Shown: positions 8,008 to 17,541, counted from the first letter of the stretch. The stretch: DNA of 64,000 bases from PoT sp049331405 (GCF_049331405.1 NZ_CP186274.1:4092001-4156000); one strand, 5' to 3'. Program-made: numbers and translations. Notes: a model not told the origin generated them from the sequence alone.

Positions 8008-9330
8008 ATGTCCGAGCTACCGTTGACGACGACACCGGGGGAGAAGGTCCGCACGTTCCCCTCCACACCCGGCATCTACCTGATGAAGGATGCCCAGGGC
8101 CGCGTGATCTATGTCGGCAAGGCCAAGAACCTGCGCAGTCGCGCAGGTTCTTATTTCCAGAAAGGTTCGGCCGAAGACCGCCGTATCTGCGACTGGATCG
8201 GGGAGGTCGTCGATATCGACTTCCTCGTGGCCGACAGCGAGGTCGACGCCCTCCTGCTCGAAGCCCGGCTGATCAAGGACATCCAACCCAAGCACAACCA
8301 GGACCTGAAGGACGACAAATCCTTCCCGTATCTGCAAATCACCACTGGGGAGGACTTCCCCCGGGTCAACTTCACCCGCGAGCCTTTAGATAGAGGCGTA
8401 AAGCTCTACGGCCCCTTCCCCAGGGCCAAGAGCCTCCGAGGTGCTATCCAGGTCCTCCAGCGGATCTTCAAGTTCCGCACATGCTCCCTTGACATTGAAG
8501 AGGGTGACCCTCGCTGGCGATGGTTCCGCCCCTGTCTGCTTCACTCGATCGACCAGTGTACGGCCCCTTGCAATATGCGGATCGATCGAGAGGCCTACCG
8601 CACCGACATCCGCCGCCTCCGCCTCTTCCTCGACGGCAAGAAAGACGTCGTCGTGCATGAGATGGAAGAGGAGATGCGCGAGGCCAGCAAGTCGCTTCTG
8701 TTCGAAAAGGCGGCCCGCCTCCGCGACGAGATCAAGGCGCTTGAGACCTTGAATCTGCGGGGGGACCTGGAGAAGCACGCCCAGCCTGAGGTCTTCTACG
8801 TCGACCCCAGGAAGGGTCTCAAGGGACTCAAGAAGGCGCTCGACCTCGAGTCGATCCCGAGGACCATCGACGGCGTCGACATCGCGCATCTCGGCGGCAC
8901 CGAGACGGTGGGATCGCTCGTCTCGTTCATCGATGGCCTCCCCTTCAAGCCGGGCTATCGTCGCTACAAGATCAATAGCGTCAAGGGGATCGACGACTTC
9001 GCCTCGATCCGCGAGGTCGTGAGCCGGCGCATTCGAGGGCTCCAGGAGCGCGACGAGCCCTTCCCCGACATCTTCCTCATCGACGGCGGCAAGGGACAGC
9101 TCAACGCGGCCCTCGACGCCTTCGAATCCCTCAAGGTGGTCCCGCCGACCTTGATATCGCTTGCCAAACGCGAGGAAGAGATCTACGTGCCCGGCCGATC
9201 CGACCCGATCGTCCTCAGCCGGCGCTCGTTCGCCCTGCGCCTGCTGCAATACGTCCGCGATGAGGCCCACCGCTTCGCGCAGCACTACCACCACATGCTC
9301 CGCAAGAAGCGCACCCTCGGTGAGGATTGA
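8008..9330 (+). CDS. uvrC: Compact UvrC-type excinuclease subunit lacking the HhH domain
   Basis: 440 residues, against about 600 for typical UvrC. Known role: dual incision of damaged DNA with UvrA and UvrB. Domains in order: GIY-YIG nuclease (about 14-95, PGIYLMKD and VIYVGKAKNLRSR), a four-cysteine iron-sulfur type site (Cys159, Cys176, Cys184, Cys188), a UVR UvrB-binding helix pair (about 213-250), and the RNase H-like 5' incision domain. The last keeps Asp291 (GVDIAH), Asp329/330 (IDDF), Asp359 (LIDGGKGQ) and His421 (DEAHRF). The protein stops 19 residues after that His, so the C-terminal tandem helix-hairpin-helix is missing, and the spacer before the RNase H-like domain is short. Both nuclease centres look intact. 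ATG start with GGGAGGGACC upstream. Confidence 0.92.
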   Translation: MSELPLTTTPGEKVRTFPSTPGIYLMKDAQGRVIYVGKAKNLRSRAGSYFQKGSAEDRRICDWIGEVVDIDFLVADSEVDALLLEARLIKDIQPKHNQDLKDDKSFPYLQITTGEDFPRVNFTREPLDRGVKLYGPFPRAKSLRGAIQVLQRIFKFRTCSLDIEEGDPRWRWFRPCLLHSIDQCTAPCNMRIDREAYRTDIRRLRLFLDGKKDVVVHEMEEEMREASKSLLFEKAARLRDEIKALETLNLRGDLEKHAQPEVFYVDPRKGLKGLKKALDLESIPRTIDGVDIAHLGGTETVGSLVSFIDGLPFKPGYRRYKINSVKGIDDFASIREVVSRRIRGLQERDEPFPDIFLIDGGKGQLNAALDAFESLKVVPPTLISLAKREEEIYVPGRSDPIVLSRRSFALRLLQYVRDEAHRFAQHYHHMLRKKRTLGED

Positions 9331-9497
9331 GCCGAACCCTGCCCTGCTGCGGGGCAGCTCTGCGCTTTCGCGCGGTCGAGGCGTGGCCTGTCCACCCCCC
9401 TGGCGGCTACAATCCAGGTCGATGGGCCTGCGACCGTCGTCGGCGATCGACCGCGTGACGACGATATTCCCCAGCTTCCAACCGAGACCGAAAGCCG

Positions 9498-11402
9498 ATG
9501 ATCCTTGTTTCCGCCAACGGGCTTGGCCGACAGTTCGCCGGAGATCCCGTCTTCTCCGAGGTCAAGTTCGAGATCCGTGCAGGGGAGCGAATCGGACTCG
9601 TCGGGCCGAACGGGGCCGGCAAGACCACCCTCATGCGGATCCTGGCACGCCAGGATCAGGCCGACTACGGCAGCCTCTACATCCGCAACGGCATTCGGGT
9701 CAGCCTCCTGAGGCAGCATCCCGAATTTGAGGCTGAAGAGACCCTGATGTCGGTCGCCCGCTCGGGGCTGGCATCGGTCCTCGAACTCCAGGAGGAACTC
9801 GAAGAGGCGGCCAAGGAAATGGCCGAAGCCGAGGATGAGGACGACCGCCTGCGAGCCTCGCGCCGTTATGGCGACCTCCACGACCGGCTCGAACACCAGG
9901 ACGCCTACTCGATCGATCACCGCGTCGAGGAGATCCTCTCCGGCCTCGGTTTCCCGTCGGCCGACTTCCACCGCCAGGCCCGGACCTTCTCCGGCGGCCA
10001 GCAGTCACGGCTCATGCTGGCGAAGCTCCTGCTCGAGAATCCCGACCTGATGCTGCTGGACGAGCCCTCGAACCACCTCGACATCGAGACGACGGCCTGG
10101 CTCGAGAACTACCTGACGCGGCAGTCGGTCGGCATGGTGATCGTCAGCCACGACCGCTATTTCCTCGACAAGGTCGTGACCAAGATCTGGGAGTTGCATG
10201 ACGGGACGGTCGATTCGTACCCCGGCAACTACACGCAATACTGGAAGCTCCGCTCCGAGAAGGCGAAGGTCCTCGAGCGGCAGGCCGAACGCCAGCAGGA
10301 AAAGATCACCGACCTCGAGGCATACATCCGGAAATACGGCGCAGGGCAGCGAGCCAAGCAGGCTCACGACCGCGAGAAGAAGCTCGCGCGTATCGAACGG
10401 GTGGAGACGGTCCGCGACATCGTCGGGCCGGCGATGGGGTTCGGCGAGGTGGAGCGATCGGGCGACATCGTGATCGAGGCCCGGAACCTCAATAAATCCT
10501 TCGACAAGCCTTTATTCCAGAACCTCAACACGTCGATCCTGCGAGGCCAGTGCGTCGGCGTGCTCGGGCCTAATGGCTCGGGAAAGTCGACGCTGATGAA
10601 GACGTTGATCGGCCGCGAGAAGCCGGACTCGGGCGAGGTCAAGATCGGCCACAAGGTGCAGATTGGATACCACGACCAGGGGCTCGAGTCGCTCGCCCCC
10701 GAGACGTCGGTCGTCCGCGCCGTCTGGCCGGACGACGACCCGGCCTGGGTCGAGGGGGACGTCCGCGACGTCCTGGCCCGGTTCGGCCTCTCAGGCGACA
10801 TCGTCTTCCAGACCGTGGGAAAGCTCTCGGGGGGCGAGAAGTCGAAGGCCGCACTCGCGAGGCTCTCCGCCACAGGCGCCAACCTGCTCGTGATGGACGA
10901 ACCCACGAACCACCTCGACATCTGGTCGTGCGAGGCCCTCGAGCGCTCGATCCGCGAGTTCGAGGGGACCGTCCTGGTCGTCAGCCACGACCGCTACTTC
11001 CTCAATCAGGTCGCCGACCGGATCATCGTGCTCGGCAACGGCAAGGCCCGGATGATCGAAGGGGACTTCGAGACCTATCAGCGAATCACTGAGGCCGAAG
11101 CGGAAGCCGCCAGGGTGAAGGCGGCCCAGGCCGCGACCGTCACGACTTCCGCCACCGAGAAGGCCGGCGAGAAGCCCGAGAAGCGGAAGAAGAAGTTCCC
11201 CTATCGCAAGCTCGCCGACATCGAGCGCGAGATCGGCGAGGTCGAGGCCCAGGTCGCTGAGCTGGAAGACCTGCTCGGTCAGCCGAACACCTGGCGCGAT
11301 CCCATCAAGGCGGTCGAGACCCAGAAGCGCCACGAGGACCTGAAGAAGGACGTCGCGCGACTCTACGAGCATTGGGAAGAGGCCAGCGAGTACAACGCCT
11401 GA
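9498..11402 (+). CDS. ABC-F family ATPase (Uup/YheS-like)
   Basis: 634 residues, no membrane segment. Two ABC ATPase domains: Walker A GPNGAGKTT at 36-44, signature SGGQ at 165-168, Walker B LLDEP with Asp188/Glu189; then Walker A GPNGSGKST from 357, signature SGGE at 444-447, Walker B MDEP with Asp467/Glu468. Between them lies a charged helical linker (about 250-300, rich in KA, ER and KK) as in ABC-F proteins, which use it to reach the ribosomal P-site tRNA. The C-terminal 80 residues form a lysine-rich, coiled-coil tail (EKRKKKFPYRKLADIEREI). Known: ABC-F proteins act on ribosomes or in antibiotic protection. The exact subfamily is uncertain. It follows uvrC by 167 bases. Confidence 0.93.
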   Translation: MILVSANGLGRQFAGDPVFSEVKFEIRAGERIGLVGPNGAGKTTLMRILARQDQADYGSLYIRNGIRVSLLRQHPEFEAEETLMSVARSGLASVLELQEELEEAAKEMAEAEDEDDRLRASRRYGDLHDRLEHQDAYSIDHRVEEILSGLGFPSADFHRQARTFSGGQQSRLMLAKLLLENPDLMLLDEPSNHLDIETTAWLENYLTRQSVGMVIVSHDRYFLDKVVTKIWELHDGTVDSYPGNYTQYWKLRSEKAKVLERQAERQQEKITDLEAYIRKYGAGQRAKQAHDREKKLARIERVETVRDIVGPAMGFGEVERSGDIVIEARNLNKSFDKPLFQNLNTSILRGQCVGVLGPNGSGKSTLMKTLIGREKPDSGEVKIGHKVQIGYHDQGLESLAPETSVVRAVWPDDDPAWVEGDVRDVLARFGLSGDIVFQTVGKLSGGEKSKAALARLSATGANLLVMDEPTNHLDIWSCEALERSIREFEGTVLVVSHDRYFLNQVADRIIVLGNGKARMIEGDFETYQRITEAEAEAARVKAAQAATVTTSATEKAGEKPEKRKKKFPYRKLADIEREIGEVEAQVAELEDLLGQPNTWRDPIKAVETQKRHEDLKKDVARLYEHWEEASEYNA

Positions 11403-11568
11403 GCTCATGTGGCCGGAAATCAACCACACCCCGGGTGATTTGGTTCCGAGCCTCTCCTCCCGCTTCGCGGACGTGTTGTACAATAAAATCTGGACAACGC
11501 TCACCAACCCCTTTGCTTGCCCGTTCCCACTCTCCGCGGTGGGCGTTGCCGATGGACGTCGCTCATCC

Positions 11569-12429
11569 ATGCCCGACCCCGAGAAGCTGCTCACGACCAT
11601 CCGACGGGCCAGGGATTTCTTCCGCTCGACCCCGGGGCGTCGCGGAGGGGTGGTCACCCTGCCCGCCTCGGCCGAGGTCGTCGTCGTCGGCGACCTCCAC
11701 GGGAATATCCCCGCGTTCCGTCGGATCCTCGAGTTCGCCAACCTGGGCAAGAACACGAACCGGCATCTCGTGCTTCAAGAGCTGATCCACGGCCCGAGGT
11801 TCTATCCGGACGACAAAGGGGACAAGTCGCACCAGCTCGTCGACCTCGTCTCGGCGCTGAAGTGCCAGTACCCGGAGCGCGTCCACCTGATCCTCGGCAA
11901 CCATGAGCTCTCCGAGATGACCGGGCGGATCATCGGCAAGCATGGGATGGCCCTCAACGCGCAGTTCCGACTCGGGATCGCCACGGCGTATGCCCCTCGC
12001 GACGAAGAGGTTTATCGCACCTACCTCGAGCTCTTCGCCGCCCTGCCCCTGGCCGTACGCACGCCGAACCGGGTCTTCCTCTGCCACACCATTCCCGATC
12101 CCGCCGACCTCGACAGCTTCAACGTCGGCATCCTCGATGAGGACCACTGGTCGAACGAGGCGATGGCCCGCCACGGCGAGGTCTACGCCATGACCTGGGG
12201 TCGAAACATCGAGCCGGAAACGATCGACCGCTTCGCAACCTTGGTCGACGCCGACTGGTTCGTCACCGGCCACCAGCCTTGCGAGGAAGGTTTCCGCCAG
12301 GCTAATCACCGGCAGGTCATCATCGACGGGACCGATCCTTATCCCGCGTACTGCGTCTTCTCGGCCGGCGAAGCGGTGACGGTAGAGAAATTGCTCGAAG
12401 GCGTGAAGACCCTGCCGATCTTGATCTGA
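11569..12429 (+). CDS. Metallophosphatase (PPP-like calcineurin fold)
   Basis: 286 residues. The calcineurin-like fold is marked by VVGDLHGN, LILGNHELSEM and FVTGHQPCEEG, giving the Asp, His and Asn ligands of a dinuclear metal centre. The arrangement GDxHGN, GNHE resembles protein Ser/Thr phosphatases and diadenosine tetraphosphatases, so the substrate may be a phosphoprotein or a nucleotide. The open frame extends 54 codons upstream through sequence containing a TACAAT -10-like box (11479-11484), so the internal ATG (MPDPEKLL) is preferred. The next gene, also a metallophosphoesterase, starts 24 bases after the stop, so co-transcription is likely. Confidence 0.85.
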   Translation: MPDPEKLLTTIRRARDFFRSTPGRRGGVVTLPASAEVVVVGDLHGNIPAFRRILEFANLGKNTNRHLVLQELIHGPRFYPDDKGDKSHQLVDLVSALKCQYPERVHLILGNHELSEMTGRIIGKHGMALNAQFRLGIATAYAPRDEEVYRTYLELFAALPLAVRTPNRVFLCHTIPDPADLDSFNVGILDEDHWSNEAMARHGEVYAMTWGRNIEPETIDRFATLVDADWFVTGHQPCEEGFRQANHRQVIIDGTDPYPAYCVFSAGEAVTVEKLLEGVKTLPILI

Positions 12430-12453
12430 GATCGCGTCGTCATAACCGGATCA

Positions 12454-13140
12454 ATGACCGACATGCGACTCCTCGCCATCAGCGACCTGCACGGCGACCT
12501 GGAATCCGCCAGGCGGGCCATCGACCACTTCAAGCCCGACGTACTCCTCTGCTGTGGCGACTGGGGCGACGACGATGAGGTCGACCAGCGAGAATTCGCC
12601 GACCTCCCCGCTCGCCTGCCGGTGTTAAGCACGTTCGGGAACCACGACCCGCTCGCACGCCTTCGCGACTTGAAGAACCGCGACGGCTCGAACGTCATGC
12701 TCGATCAGGGCGAGACCCGCGAAATTCTTGGCATCCGGATTGCCGCGATCGGAGGCATCTGGGCGAAGTCGCACAAACAGCCATACTACGTCACCGACGA
12801 GGACGTGGCCGAGGCTGCGAGCCGGATCGCGGCTCGAGGTCCGGTCGACATCCTGCTGACCCATGGATGTGCCGTCGGCCTGGCCGATATGACGCCAAAG
12901 GGCCATCGCGGAGGCCAGCGCTGTTTCCTGCTGGCTAATCAAGCCGTTGCCCCCAGGCTTCATCTGTGTGGGCACCTTCACGTCTCCCAGGAGCGATCCC
13001 TCAAGGACGGCCGGCAGGTCATCAACGTGGGGGCGACACCCGAAGGCTCGGTTGTCGCGATCGACGTCGAGGATGGAGTGGTCTCGGCGAGGCTCGAGGA
13101 GTTCCCGCTCGGGGGCGGATCGCCGATTCCTCTGCCTTGA
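12454..13140 (+). CDS. Metallophosphoesterase
   Basis: 228 residues of the calcineurin-like phosphoesterase superfamily. The metal-ligand motifs are ordered as expected: SDLHGD (residues about 10-15), CGDWGDDD, FGNHDPL, LTHGCAV and CGHLHVS. The size resembles the small YfcE/MJ0936-type phosphodiesterases, but the substrate is unknown. It follows the preceding metallophosphatase by 24 bases; the two proteins are not close copies, since the upstream one has GNHE and this one GNHD with a GHLH ending. The start is either the ATG used here or the ATG nine bases later (MRLLAISD). Confidence 0.88.
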   Translation: MTDMRLLAISDLHGDLESARRAIDHFKPDVLLCCGDWGDDDEVDQREFADLPARLPVLSTFGNHDPLARLRDLKNRDGSNVMLDQGETREILGIRIAAIGGIWAKSHKQPYYVTDEDVAEAASRIAARGPVDILLTHGCAVGLADMTPKGHRGGQRCFLLANQAVAPRLHLCGHLHVSQERSLKDGRQVINVGATPEGSVVAIDVEDGVVSARLEEFPLGGGSPIPLP

Positions 13141-13257
13141 CGCGCTGCGATCCTCACGGCTTCGCGATACGATGATTGGTGGGTCGCGCCACGTGACGGA
13201 GCCTGGCGCTCCAATCAACGTCCGCACCGGGCGCGTCGGTCGCGGCTTTCTCGATGG

Positions 13258-14172
13258 GTGAGGATCGTTCCTTTGCGGCAACTTGGGACACTCCCGAAGC
13301 AGGTCGACCCCGCTCCGTTCGCGGACTACCTGACATCACTCGGGTTCTCGTCGCGGGTCGATGAGGGCCCCCACGGCTGGCTGGTTTGGATCTACGATGA
13401 GAATCACCTGAGCCAGGCCAAGGCCGAGTTCGCGAGCTACCTCGAGAATCCATCGGATCCACGCTTCCATTCCGCTCGGGAAACGGCCGCCGCCAGGCGT
13501 CGCGAGTTGCAGTTGAAGGACGATCAATACCGCAAGAACGTCCGCGATATGAGGGGAGCCTGGGATAAGCCCAACCTTCACCGCAAGCCGGTGACGGTCT
13601 TCCTCATGGTCGTCTCGATCGCCGTCTTCCTGCTGATGCGCTCTCCGACTGAGGGGGAGTGGGTCCTCCGGCACTTGCTCATCTCGAGTTTCCCGGATGA
13701 GGTCGAGATCCAGCCTAGCCTGGTCCTGAACGATATTACCCGCCACTGGGAGCTCTGGCGTCTCGTGACGCCCATCTTCATCCACTATGGCGGCATGCAT
13801 ATCCTGTTCAACATGACCGCACTCTGGGCGCTCGGCTCGCTCATCGAGACGAGGCTCGGCTCGCGAACCATGATCGGGCTCGTCCTCGCCACGGCGGTCG
13901 CGTCGAACGTCGGGCAGGTCGCCTACGACCTCTCGGTCTCCAGGGCCTCGGCGTTCGGGGGGATGTCGGGGGTGCTGTACGGACTCTTCGGCTACCTCTG
14001 GTTGAAAGGGAAGCTCCAGCCCGAGCAAGGCATCATCCTCAATCCGAGTTATGTCCAGATGATGCTCTTCTGGCTGGTCCTGTGCATGACCGGTGTCATG
14101 GGCCCCATCGCCAACGGGGCGCACTTCGTGGGGTTGATCATGGGAGCCTTGTTAAGCCTGGCGAGACTCTGA
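13258..14172 (+). CDS. glpG: Rhomboid intramembrane serine protease, GlpG-like
   Basis: 304 residues. The N-terminal 80 residues (KQVDPAPFADYLTSLGF to YLENPSDPRF) match the cytosolic GlpG N-domain. Six or so membrane segments follow, beginning at PVTVFLMVVSIAVFLL. The catalytic dyad is visible: Ser237 in GGMSGVLYG and His289 in AHFVGLIMGA. The WR-type loop before it reads HWELWRLVTPIFIH. Known: rhomboids cleave substrates inside the inner membrane. The start codon is GTG, overlapping no neighbour; no upstream ATG fits the GlpG alignment better. The physiological substrate is not inferable. Confidence 0.9.
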   Translation: MRIVPLRQLGTLPKQVDPAPFADYLTSLGFSSRVDEGPHGWLVWIYDENHLSQAKAEFASYLENPSDPRFHSARETAAARRRELQLKDDQYRKNVRDMRGAWDKPNLHRKPVTVFLMVVSIAVFLLMRSPTEGEWVLRHLLISSFPDEVEIQPSLVLNDITRHWELWRLVTPIFIHYGGMHILFNMTALWALGSLIETRLGSRTMIGLVLATAVASNVGQVAYDLSVSRASAFGGMSGVLYGLFGYLWLKGKLQPEQGIILNPSYVQMMLFWLVLCMTGVMGPIANGAHFVGLIMGALLSLARL

Positions 14173-14218
14173 ACGTCCCCGAGTCCCGCCTCCTCGCAGC
14201 GCACGTCGAAGGGAAATC

Positions 14219-15388
14219 ATGGCTTCACCGACGGTCTTGCCCGGGAAACATCGAGCCGCCCTGATCGGTGGAGGCTTCATCGGCCCTGTCCACGCCGAGG
14301 CCCTTCGTCGAATCGGCGTCGAGGTGGCCGGCGTGCTCGGCTCGTCCCCCGAGCGGGCGCAGGGTATGGCCGAGTCGCTCCAGGTCGGGCGGATCTATCG
14401 CGACCTCGACGACCTCCTGAGTGATTCTTCCGTCGAGGTGGTCCACATCGCCTCGCCCAACGCCTACCACTTCACCCAGTCCAGGCGTTGTTTGAAAGCC
14501 GGGCTGCACGTGGTCTGCGAGAAGCCCCTGGCCACCACCTCGGGCGAGACCTCCGAGTTGAAGCGGCTCTCCGCCGAACGCCCCCTCCAGGTCGCCGCGG
14601 TGAACTACAACATTCGCTACTACCCCCTCTGCCTCGAGATGAAGGCGAGGATCAGCCGCGGGGATATCGGCCGGGTGCTCAATGTCTCCGGTTCGTACAC
14701 GCAGGACTGGCTCCTGCGACCGACCGACTACAACTGGCGTGTCGAGCCGGATGGCGGCACGGACCTCCGCGCCGTGGCCGATATCGGCACGCACTGGATG
14801 GATCTCACTCAGTTCATCCTCGGCGACCACATCGAATCCGTCTTCGCCGACCTCGCGACCTTCTTCGAAGAACGTCGCCGCCCCGCCGGATCACGTGAAG
14901 CCTTCCAGTCGAACAAGGGCAATGATGCGACGATCCCCGTGCGGATCACAACCGAGGATTACGCCGCCGTCCTCCTCCGCTTCGGGTCGGGCACGCGAGG
15001 GACCTTCCATGTCTCGCAGACCTCTGCCGGGCGGAAGAACCGCCTCTTCCTCGAGATCAACGGGAGCGAGGCGTCGCTCGCCTGGGACAGCGAATCGCCC
15101 AACCAACTCTGGGTAGGACGCAGGGAGAAGCCAAACCAACTCCTCGAGCGAGACCCTGCCCTGCTATCGCCCCTGGCGGCGGCGGCGAGCCACTACCCTG
15201 GTGGTCACGCCGAGGGGTTTCCGGATACCTTCAAGCAGCTCTTCCTCTCGGTCTACAACTCCGTGGGCAACAAGGAGAGCGGCCCGGTCTCCTACCCCAC
15301 GTTCTCGGACGGCGACAGGGAGGTCCGCATCTGTGAGGCCATCGTGAAGAGCGCCAGTGAGGAACGCTGGGCCTTCGTGGCCGAGTAG
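14219..15388 (+). CDS. Gfo/Idh/MocA-family oxidoreductase
   Basis: 389 residues. The N-terminal Rossmann fold reads ALIGGGFIGPVHAEAL, and the family motif EKPLATT sits at about residue 105. A C-terminal alpha/beta domain follows. Known: these enzymes oxidise or reduce sugars, sugar acids or inositols with NAD(P). There is no Tat signal, so it is cytoplasmic. ATG start with a GAAGGG ribosome site. The next gene is a TIM-barrel sugar isomerase 166 bases downstream on the same strand, a pairing common in planctomycete sugar loci. The substrate is unknown. Confidence 0.88.
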   Translation: MASPTVLPGKHRAALIGGGFIGPVHAEALRRIGVEVAGVLGSSPERAQGMAESLQVGRIYRDLDDLLSDSSVEVVHIASPNAYHFTQSRRCLKAGLHVVCEKPLATTSGETSELKRLSAERPLQVAAVNYNIRYYPLCLEMKARISRGDIGRVLNVSGSYTQDWLLRPTDYNWRVEPDGGTDLRAVADIGTHWMDLTQFILGDHIESVFADLATFFEERRRPAGSREAFQSNKGNDATIPVRITTEDYAAVLLRFGSGTRGTFHVSQTSAGRKNRLFLEINGSEASLAWDSESPNQLWVGRREKPNQLLERDPALLSPLAAAASHYPGGHAEGFPDTFKQLFLSVYNSVGNKESGPVSYPTFSDGDREVRICEAIVKSASEERWAFVAE

Positions 15389-15554
15389 ACCCAGATATAC
15401 ACATGCCGAGAGCGACGAAGGCCGGGCCGATTCGCGTCGGCATGTTGCACTCGCGTTCCCAAGCACACACAATGGTTGCGACCTGGAAGTGTGAACGAAC
15501 CCAGGACATCCGACGGGCCGGGATCGCCCGCCCTCCGAACCGAGCTCGTTGACC

Positions 15555-16472
15555 ATGAAAATCGGATTCGTCTCGGCCATCTTGCCGGAATACAACCTCG
15601 AGCAGGTACTGAGCTTCGCGGCCGAGGCCGGATTCTCGAGCGTCGAGCTGATGTGCTGGCCCCCCGGCCGCGCCGAGCGTCGCTACGCGGGGGTCACCCA
15701 CCTCGACGTGACCGGGAAGAACGGGGATGACATCAAGCGGGCCCAGGACCTCGTCGAGACGTACGGCGTGGCGATCTCCGGGCTGGGCTACTACCCGAAC
15801 CCGCTCACGAGCGACCGCGCCGAGTCCGAGGCGGCCGTCGCCCACCTGCACAAGCTGATCGACGCGTCGGCCGACATGGGCATTGGGGTGGTGAACTCGT
15901 TCGTCGGCCGCGACCCCGCGCTTTCCGTCGACGCCAACTGGCCGAGGTTCCTGGAAGTCTGGTGCCCGCTGGTTAAACACGCCGACGACCGGAACGTCCG
16001 GATCGGGATCGAGAACTGTCCGATGCTCTTCACGGCCGACGAGTGGCCGGGGGGCAAGAACCTCGCGACGACCCCGGCCATCTGGCGGCGGATGTACGAG
16101 GACATCCCGAGCCCCAACTTCGGCCTGAACTTCGACCCGTCGCACTTCATCTGGCAGCAGATCGATTACATCACACCGCTCGCCGAGTTTGCCCCGAGGC
16201 TCGTGCATGTTCACGCCAAGGACGCCCGCATCGAACGCGCGGCGCTGAACGATCACGGTGTCCTGAGCTATCCCAAACTCTGGCATACGCCCAAGCTCCC
16301 GGGCCTCGGCGACGTCCGCTGGGGTGCGTTCCTCGGGGCGCTGGCCGACACCGGCTACGATGGCCACCTCGCGATCGAGGTCGAGGACCGCGCGTTCGAG
16401 GGTTCGGTCGAGAAGAGGCGCGAGTCGCTCATCATCAGTCGACGCCACCTCATCCAATACATCGCCGGCTGA
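15555..16472 (+). CDS. Sugar phosphate isomerase/epimerase (xylose isomerase-like TIM barrel)
   Basis: 305 residues. The sequence has the AP-endonuclease-2 type TIM-barrel pattern: MKIGFVSAILPEYNLEQV at the start, then GFSSVELMCW, RIGIENCPM (catalytic Glu), FGLNFDPSHFIWQ, VHVHAKDARI and HLAIEVEDRAFEG. These supply the Glu/Asp/His/Glu metal site. Known: members isomerise or epimerise ketoses, inosose and keto-sugars. It probably acts with the oxidoreductase just upstream. The ATG at 15555 is preferred to a TTG six bases earlier. The glycosyltransferase gene begins seven bases after this stop. Confidence 0.87.
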   Translation: MKIGFVSAILPEYNLEQVLSFAAEAGFSSVELMCWPPGRAERRYAGVTHLDVTGKNGDDIKRAQDLVETYGVAISGLGYYPNPLTSDRAESEAAVAHLHKLIDASADMGIGVVNSFVGRDPALSVDANWPRFLEVWCPLVKHADDRNVRIGIENCPMLFTADEWPGGKNLATTPAIWRRMYEDIPSPNFGLNFDPSHFIWQQIDYITPLAEFAPRLVHVHAKDARIERAALNDHGVLSYPKLWHTPKLPGLGDVRWGAFLGALADTGYDGHLAIEVEDRAFEGSVEKRRESLIISRRHLIQYIAG

Positions 16473-16479
16473 CCGCTCC

Positions 16480-17541
16480 ATGAATCCCATGCAGACCATG
16501 CCTCCCCGCGACCCGAACGAGACGTCGACGCTCGACCTCTCTGTCCTCGTCCCGGTCTACAACGAAGTGGCCAACGTCGAGCCTCTCTTCGACGAGCTGG
16601 ATCAGACCCTCAAGGGACTATCCCTCTCGTATGAGATGATCTTCGTCGACGACGGCTCGACCGACGGCACCGCCGCCCGCCTGTCCGAGATCCAGGATCG
16701 AGACCCGGAGCATGTCCGCGTCGCCTTCCTCCGCCGCAACTGCGGCCAGACCGCGGCACTCTCCGCCGCGCTCGACCTCGCCCGCGGGATGATCCTGATC
16801 CCGATGGACGGCGACCTCCAGAACGACCCGGCCGACATCCCGCGACTGCTCGAACGACTCGATCAGGGCTTCGACGTCGTCTCCGGCTGGCGTCGAGATC
16901 GCAAGGACCGGCTCGTCACGCGGAAAGTCCCTTCCTGGATCGCCAATCGATTGGTCGCTCGTCTTTCAGGGGTTCCCCTGCACGACTTCGGCTGCACGAT
17001 GAAGGCGTACCGTCGCCGGGTGCTTGAAGGTGTCAGGCTCTATGGCGAGATGCATCGGTTCATCCCCGTCTTCGCCACCTGGCAAGGCGCCCGGGTCACC
17101 GAACTAGTCGTCAACCACCGTGCCCGCAAGGCCGGGCGGACGAAATACGGGCTCGGGCGCACCTTCAACGTGGTGCTCGACCTGATCCTCATCCGGTTCT
17201 TCCAGCTCTACGCCCAGCGCCCCATCCACCTCTTCGGCCGCATCGGGATCTGGTCGATCGCGCTCAGCTTCCTCATGTTTGCCCTGATGCTCTACTACAA
17301 GTTCCTCCATCATCCGCTTACCGGCTATGGAGCGAAGACCTTCATAGAGACTCCCTTGCCCCTGCTCGCCGTCTTCTTCTTCCTGATGGGTGTCCAGAGC
17401 ATCCTCATGGGTGTGCTCGCCGAGATGATCATGCGAACGTATTATGAATCTCAGGCGAAGACGACGTACCTGCTCGGCGAGGTACGACAGGGGCCCCACT
17501 CCTCCTCCGGCGGTGATGGCAAGCCGACTCCAGGCTCCTGA
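16480..17541 (+). CDS. Membrane-anchored family 2 glycosyltransferase (GtrB/DPM1-like)
   Basis: 353 residues. The GT2 domain (about 15-230) opens with LSVLVPVYNEVANVEPLF, and has IFVDDGSTDGT and the metal motif MDGDLQNDP. Two hydrophobic segments follow (IGIWSIALSFLMFALML and LLAVFFFLMGVQSILMGVL), as in polyprenyl-phosphate glucosyl- or mannosyltransferases. Known: such enzymes load a sugar on undecaprenyl or dolichyl phosphate for later transfer across the membrane. The start ATG lies seven bases after the isomerase stop, so the two are probably co-transcribed. A PMT-type acceptor-side transferase at 24808-26865 could use its product, which is an inference. Confidence 0.9.
   Translation: MNPMQTMPPRDPNETSTLDLSVLVPVYNEVANVEPLFDELDQTLKGLSLSYEMIFVDDGSTDGTAARLSEIQDRDPEHVRVAFLRRNCGQTAALSAALDLARGMILIPMDGDLQNDPADIPRLLERLDQGFDVVSGWRRDRKDRLVTRKVPSWIANRLVARLSGVPLHDFGCTMKAYRRRVLEGVRLYGEMHRFIPVFATWQGARVTELVVNHRARKAGRTKYGLGRTFNVVLDLILIRFFQLYAQRPIHLFGRIGIWSIALSFLMFALMLYYKFLHHPLTGYGAKTFIETPLPLLAVFFFLMGVQSILMGVLAEMIMRTYYESQAKTTYLLGEVRQGPHSSSGGDGKPTPGS

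Noticed and set aside
8008..9330. UvrC shortened by a frameshift
   Set aside because: The 167 bases before the next gene show no HhH-like frame in any reading, so the short form looks natural.
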